Positions 61,822-64,000 of a stretch of 64,000 nt of DNA are shown here, one piece after another (the first letter of the stretch is position 1; every line of letters starts with the position of its first letter). This DNA comes from Streptomyces sp. NBC_01241. GTDB taxonomy: Bacteria; Actinomycetota; Actinomycetes; Streptomycetales; Streptomycetaceae. The stretch covers positions 1,302,001 through 1,366,000 of the forward strand of contig NZ_CP108494.1 in the NCBI RefSeq assembly GCF_041435435.1, given 5' to 3'. Under the pieces are notes generated by a model. That model saw only the letters and a list, made by a program, of their open reading frames with translations. It was not told the DNA's origin and did not search any database. The translations under genes and the position numbers were made by a program.

Positions 61822-62565
61822 TCAGTGGAACCGGACCTTCAGAGCGGTCTGCACCAGGGCCGAGTGAAGTCGAACCGACAGCTCGGCGAGCTCCCTCGCG
61901 GTGGCCTCGGCATGCGCTCTGGTCTGCGGATTCCGGTGCAGCCGCAGGGGCGCGACCACCTGCTCGATGAGTCCCGCCTCGCGGTCGGCGGCTGCCCGGA
62001 TGGCACGCAGGTGACGCGGTTCCAGACCGAATCGGCCCAGATCCGCCACAAGCTTGGCCACCGTGACCATCTCGGCGTCGTAGCCGCCCTCGCCGCTCGG
62101 AGCGACCAGGCCGTACGACTCCCACTCGTCGAGGTCACTCTCGGTGGCCTCGGTCGCCGCCAGCAGCTCGGCACGGCCGATCCGGGCCGCGGTCGCCCTC
62201 CCGGACTCCGCATCCCAGCCGCCGTCGGTCAGATCCCGGGGACCGCCTCCGGAGGGCAGGGCGGACTGCTCGCCGCGGGCGAGGGCGTCCAGATGCTCGC
62301 GGATGACCTTCAGCGGGAGGTAGTGATCCCGCTGCATACGCAGCACCTGCGCGAGCCGCTCTACGTCGGCCGCACGGAACTTGCGGTAGCCGGAGGGGGT
62401 CCGCTGCGGCTCGACAAGCCCTTCGGCCTCCAGGAAACGAATCTTGGAGATCGTCACTTCGGGAAACTCGTCCCGCAGCTGCAGGAGCACCGTGCCGATG
62501 CTCATCGGGCGGTCGTCGGCAGTGGCGGTGCCGTGACCGGCACCGCCCGTCGGTGTTCTCAGCAT
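61822..62565 (-). CDS. ftsR: FtsR-like MerR family regulator
   Basis: 247 aa. SIGTVLLQLRDEFPEVTISK, IRFLEAEGLVEPQRTPSGYR and KFRAADVERLAQVLRMQRDH are the MerR DNA-binding part. The C-terminal half (LDEWESYGLVAPSGEGGYDA) is typical of the FtsR group (Rv1828/Cg1631) known from corynebacteria and mycobacteria to control ftsZ and growth. Its neighbour, the FHA protein, is the GarA-like partner locus in those genera. The exact regulon in Streptomyces is not shown here. 17 bp separate it from the FHA gene. Confidence 0.88.
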   Translation of the reverse strand: MLRTPTGGAGHGTATADDRPMSIGTVLLQLRDEFPEVTISKIRFLEAEGLVEPQRTPSGYRKFRAADVERLAQVLRMQRDHYLPLKVIREHLDALARGEQSALPSGGGPRDLTDGGWDAESGRATAARIGRAELLAATEATESDLDEWESYGLVAPSGEGGYDAEMVTVAKLVADLGRFGLEPRHLRAIRAAADREAGLIEQVVAPLRLHRNPQTRAHAEATARELAELSVRLHSALVQTALKVRFH

Positions 62566-62582
62566 GGACCTTCCCTGACGGG

Positions 62583-63371
62583 TCAGATGCCCCGCTGGCT
62601 CGCGTAGAAGACCAGCCGGTACTTGCCGATCTGCACTTCGTCACCGTTGGACAGGGCTACGGAGTCGATGCGCTCGCGGTTGACGTAGGTGCCGTTGAGG
62701 CTGCCCACATCCCCGACCGTGAAGCTTCCGTCGGAGCTCCTGCGGAACTCCACGTGCCGCCTCGACACCGTCACGTCGTCGAGGAAGATGTCGCTCTGCG
62801 GGTGGCGGCCGGCCGTGGTCAGCTCGCTGTCCAGCAGGAAGCGGCTGCCTGAATTCGGACCGCGCCGCACCACGAGCAGCGCCGACCCGAGCGGAAGGGC
62901 GTCGACAGCGGCCTGAGCCTCGGGCGAGAGGGACGGCGCGAGCGTCTGCCCGGTGACCTCCGCCTCGTACGCCTCGAGACCTGAGATGGAAATGGTCGAG
63001 GTCGTCTCCGAGGCACGCTCGGGAATTCCGCCCCTCAGCGGCGCACCGCAGTTGGAGCAGAAACGACTGGCCTCGGCGTTGCGATGCCCGCACCTCGTAC
63101 ACACTGGCATGGACGAACCCTCCTGCCTCGGGGTAAACCCTCCACCCGTACCTGAGGTTGACGGTTCTCCGGAACCTATGCGGCCGGCACCGGCAGGGTC
63201 AACAGACGACGCGCCGGAAGCACCCGCGTTGTCACTGCCCGAACCGGACACCTGATCGCGGAAGAGCGGGCGCTCCGAGCCCTGCTCATCCGCCTGGCCA
63301 TGACGCGGTGCGCGATGGCGGGCAGCCTCATCGCGAGCGCTCTTGCCGAACAACTTCCCAAACAACTTCAC
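62583..63371 (-). CDS. FHA domain protein with N-terminal zinc-ribbon (GarA-like)
   Basis: 262 aa from a GTG at 63371. The first 90 residues are a basic then low-complexity lead (KLFGKLFGKSARDEAARHRA). Next is a zinc-ribbon CTRCGHRNAEASRFCSNCG, then the FHA domain LTTAGRHPQSDIFLDDVTVS, RRHVEFRRSSDGSFTVGDVG, SLNGTYVNRERID, with the phosphothreonine-binding Arg and Ser in place. ETTSTISISG before the FHA domain resembles the ETTS phosphosite of GarA/OdhI, a regulator of 2-oxoglutarate metabolism. The longer lead distinguishes it from mycobacterial GarA. First gene of the FHA-MerR-nuclease-MerR block. Confidence 0.9.
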   Translation of the reverse strand: MKLFGKLFGKSARDEAARHRAPRHGQADEQGSERPLFRDQVSGSGSDNAGASGASSVDPAGAGRIGSGEPSTSGTGGGFTPRQEGSSMPVCTRCGHRNAEASRFCSNCGAPLRGGIPERASETTSTISISGLEAYEAEVTGQTLAPSLSPEAQAAVDALPLGSALLVVRRGPNSGSRFLLDSELTTAGRHPQSDIFLDDVTVSRRHVEFRRSSDGSFTVGDVGSLNGTYVNRERIDSVALSNGDEVQIGKYRLVFYASQRGI

Positions 63372-63561
63372 GGGCGATTCCCCTTGACCGAAATAGACCC
63401 GCCCGTGGGGCAGGACGAACCCTGAATGAACACACCTGCCGACCCGGACATCTTCACAACGTCCGTATCCACTCGACAGTTTCCACCACGCACCACCATT
63501 ACGATGCGGCGACCCCCCGCAACCGCCTGCCCGTATCCTTCGCCCCCTCGGTGCCGCGGCC

Positions 63562-64000
63562 TCACGGGGACGACGACCGAGCGTAGTCAGGCCGCTTTGC
63601 CGGTCGCAAGACATCCACGACGATGTCGTCGGCCTGCTCAACATGCACGGTGGCCTGCTCCTTCTCCAGTGTCTGCACCACACCGCCGGGGATGTTCAGC
63701 GCCGGCTCCAGGTCCTGGGGCTTGCCGATCACCTTGAACACGTACGGCGCGGCGATCTTACGGCCGTCAACCTTGACCTTGCCGCCGTCACCGGAGAAGT
63801 AGGTATTGGCCACCACTCTGACGCCGTTGACCTCGATCGCCTCGGCGCCCGCCGCACGCAGCTCCTGGAGCGCGTCGAGCAGCATGTCCGCCTTCACTCC
63901 GTTTCCCGGGTCGTTGACGGTGAGGGTGATCCCGGGCCCGTGCGCGGCCACGGTACCCGCGAGGACCCCGAGTTGCCGTTCCTTCTCCACCGTCTGCTTG
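63562..64000 (-). CDS. DUF881 family protein, C-terminal part (cut by window end)
   Basis: The frame enters from beyond the window end; 146 codons are visible. MEKERQLGVLAGTVAAHGPG, ITLTVNDPG, LLDALQELRAAGAEAIEVNG then VRVVANTYFS, and APYVFKVIGKPQDLEPALNI are DUF881 hallmarks. DUF881 proteins are anchored membrane proteins in actinobacteria near sbp and gcvH-garA loci, and their role is probably in the cell envelope. The N-terminal helix is outside the window. Confidence 0.88.
   Translation of the reverse strand, partial: KQTVEKERQLGVLAGTVAAHGPGITLTVNDPGNGVKADMLLDALQELRAAGAEAIEVNGVRVVANTYFSGDGGKVKVDGRKIAAPYVFKVIGKPQDLEPALNIPGGVVQTLEKEQATVHVEQADDIVVDVLRPAKRPDYARSSSP

Overview
The window reads as chromosomal DNA of a Streptomyces-type actinomycete. 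G+C is very high, many genes start with GTG behind GGAGG-like sites, and nearly all genes have strong third-position GC bias. The right end (about 55-64 kb) carries an actinobacterial housekeeping block: gcvP with a tandem glycine riboswitch, PRC-barrel protein, DinB, MerR, DUF151 nuclease, second MerR, FHA protein and DUF881 protein. No rRNA, tRNA, CRISPR array or intact transposase was seen.

Layout. 0-10.6 kb: end of an apolipoprotein N-acyltransferase, a Gfo/Idh/MocA oxidoreductase, a flavin monooxygenase divergent from a TetR regulator over two palindromes, a proline-rich lipoprotein, uracil-DNA glycosylase, a family 5 solute-binding lipoprotein, a two-gene SDR operon and a DUF3037/HipA-like kinase pair. 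10.6-15.5 kb: an SDR remnant, a four-cysteine secreted protein, a two-gene ABC exporter, a 235-bp MITE-like element, a remnant of a WS/DGAT-type acyltransferase and an intact WS/DGAT-like acyltransferase. 16.3-31.9 kb: a tightly packed plus-strand operon encoding a thioester-reductase-like SDR, a PfaD-type enoyl reductase, a PfaA-like megasynthase (KS-AT-ACP-KR-DH, about 2050 aa) and a PfaC-like megasynthase (KS-CLF-AT-DH-DH, 2202 aa). 32-34 kb: a membrane glycosyltransferase gene with two TTA codons and visibly lower GC, next to short genes of unclear origin. 34-50 kb: Rieske lipoprotein, isochorismatase-like protein, PNPOx-like flavoproteins, LysR, MocR and PadR regulators, three EamA transporters, a Clp-N protein, APH-like, VOC, PhzF and CPBP proteins. 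50-64 kb: a secreted substrate-binding/VWA protein, a glutamate-cysteine ligase family protein, small conserved proteins and the housekeeping block.

Most notable system. The 14.2-31.9 kb region looks like a secondary-lipid factory. A polyunsaturated-fatty-acid-type (Pfa) iterative synthase plus its PfaD enoyl reductase would build a long, possibly polyunsaturated acyl chain on a single ACP. The adjacent SDR resembles reductases that release thioesters as aldehyde or alcohol, and the divergent WS/DGAT-like enzyme could esterify an alcohol with an acyl thioester. The inferred product class is an unusual wax ester or ester lipid. This is inference from domains and gene order: no product can be read from the sequence, and no phosphopantetheinyl transferase lies in the window.
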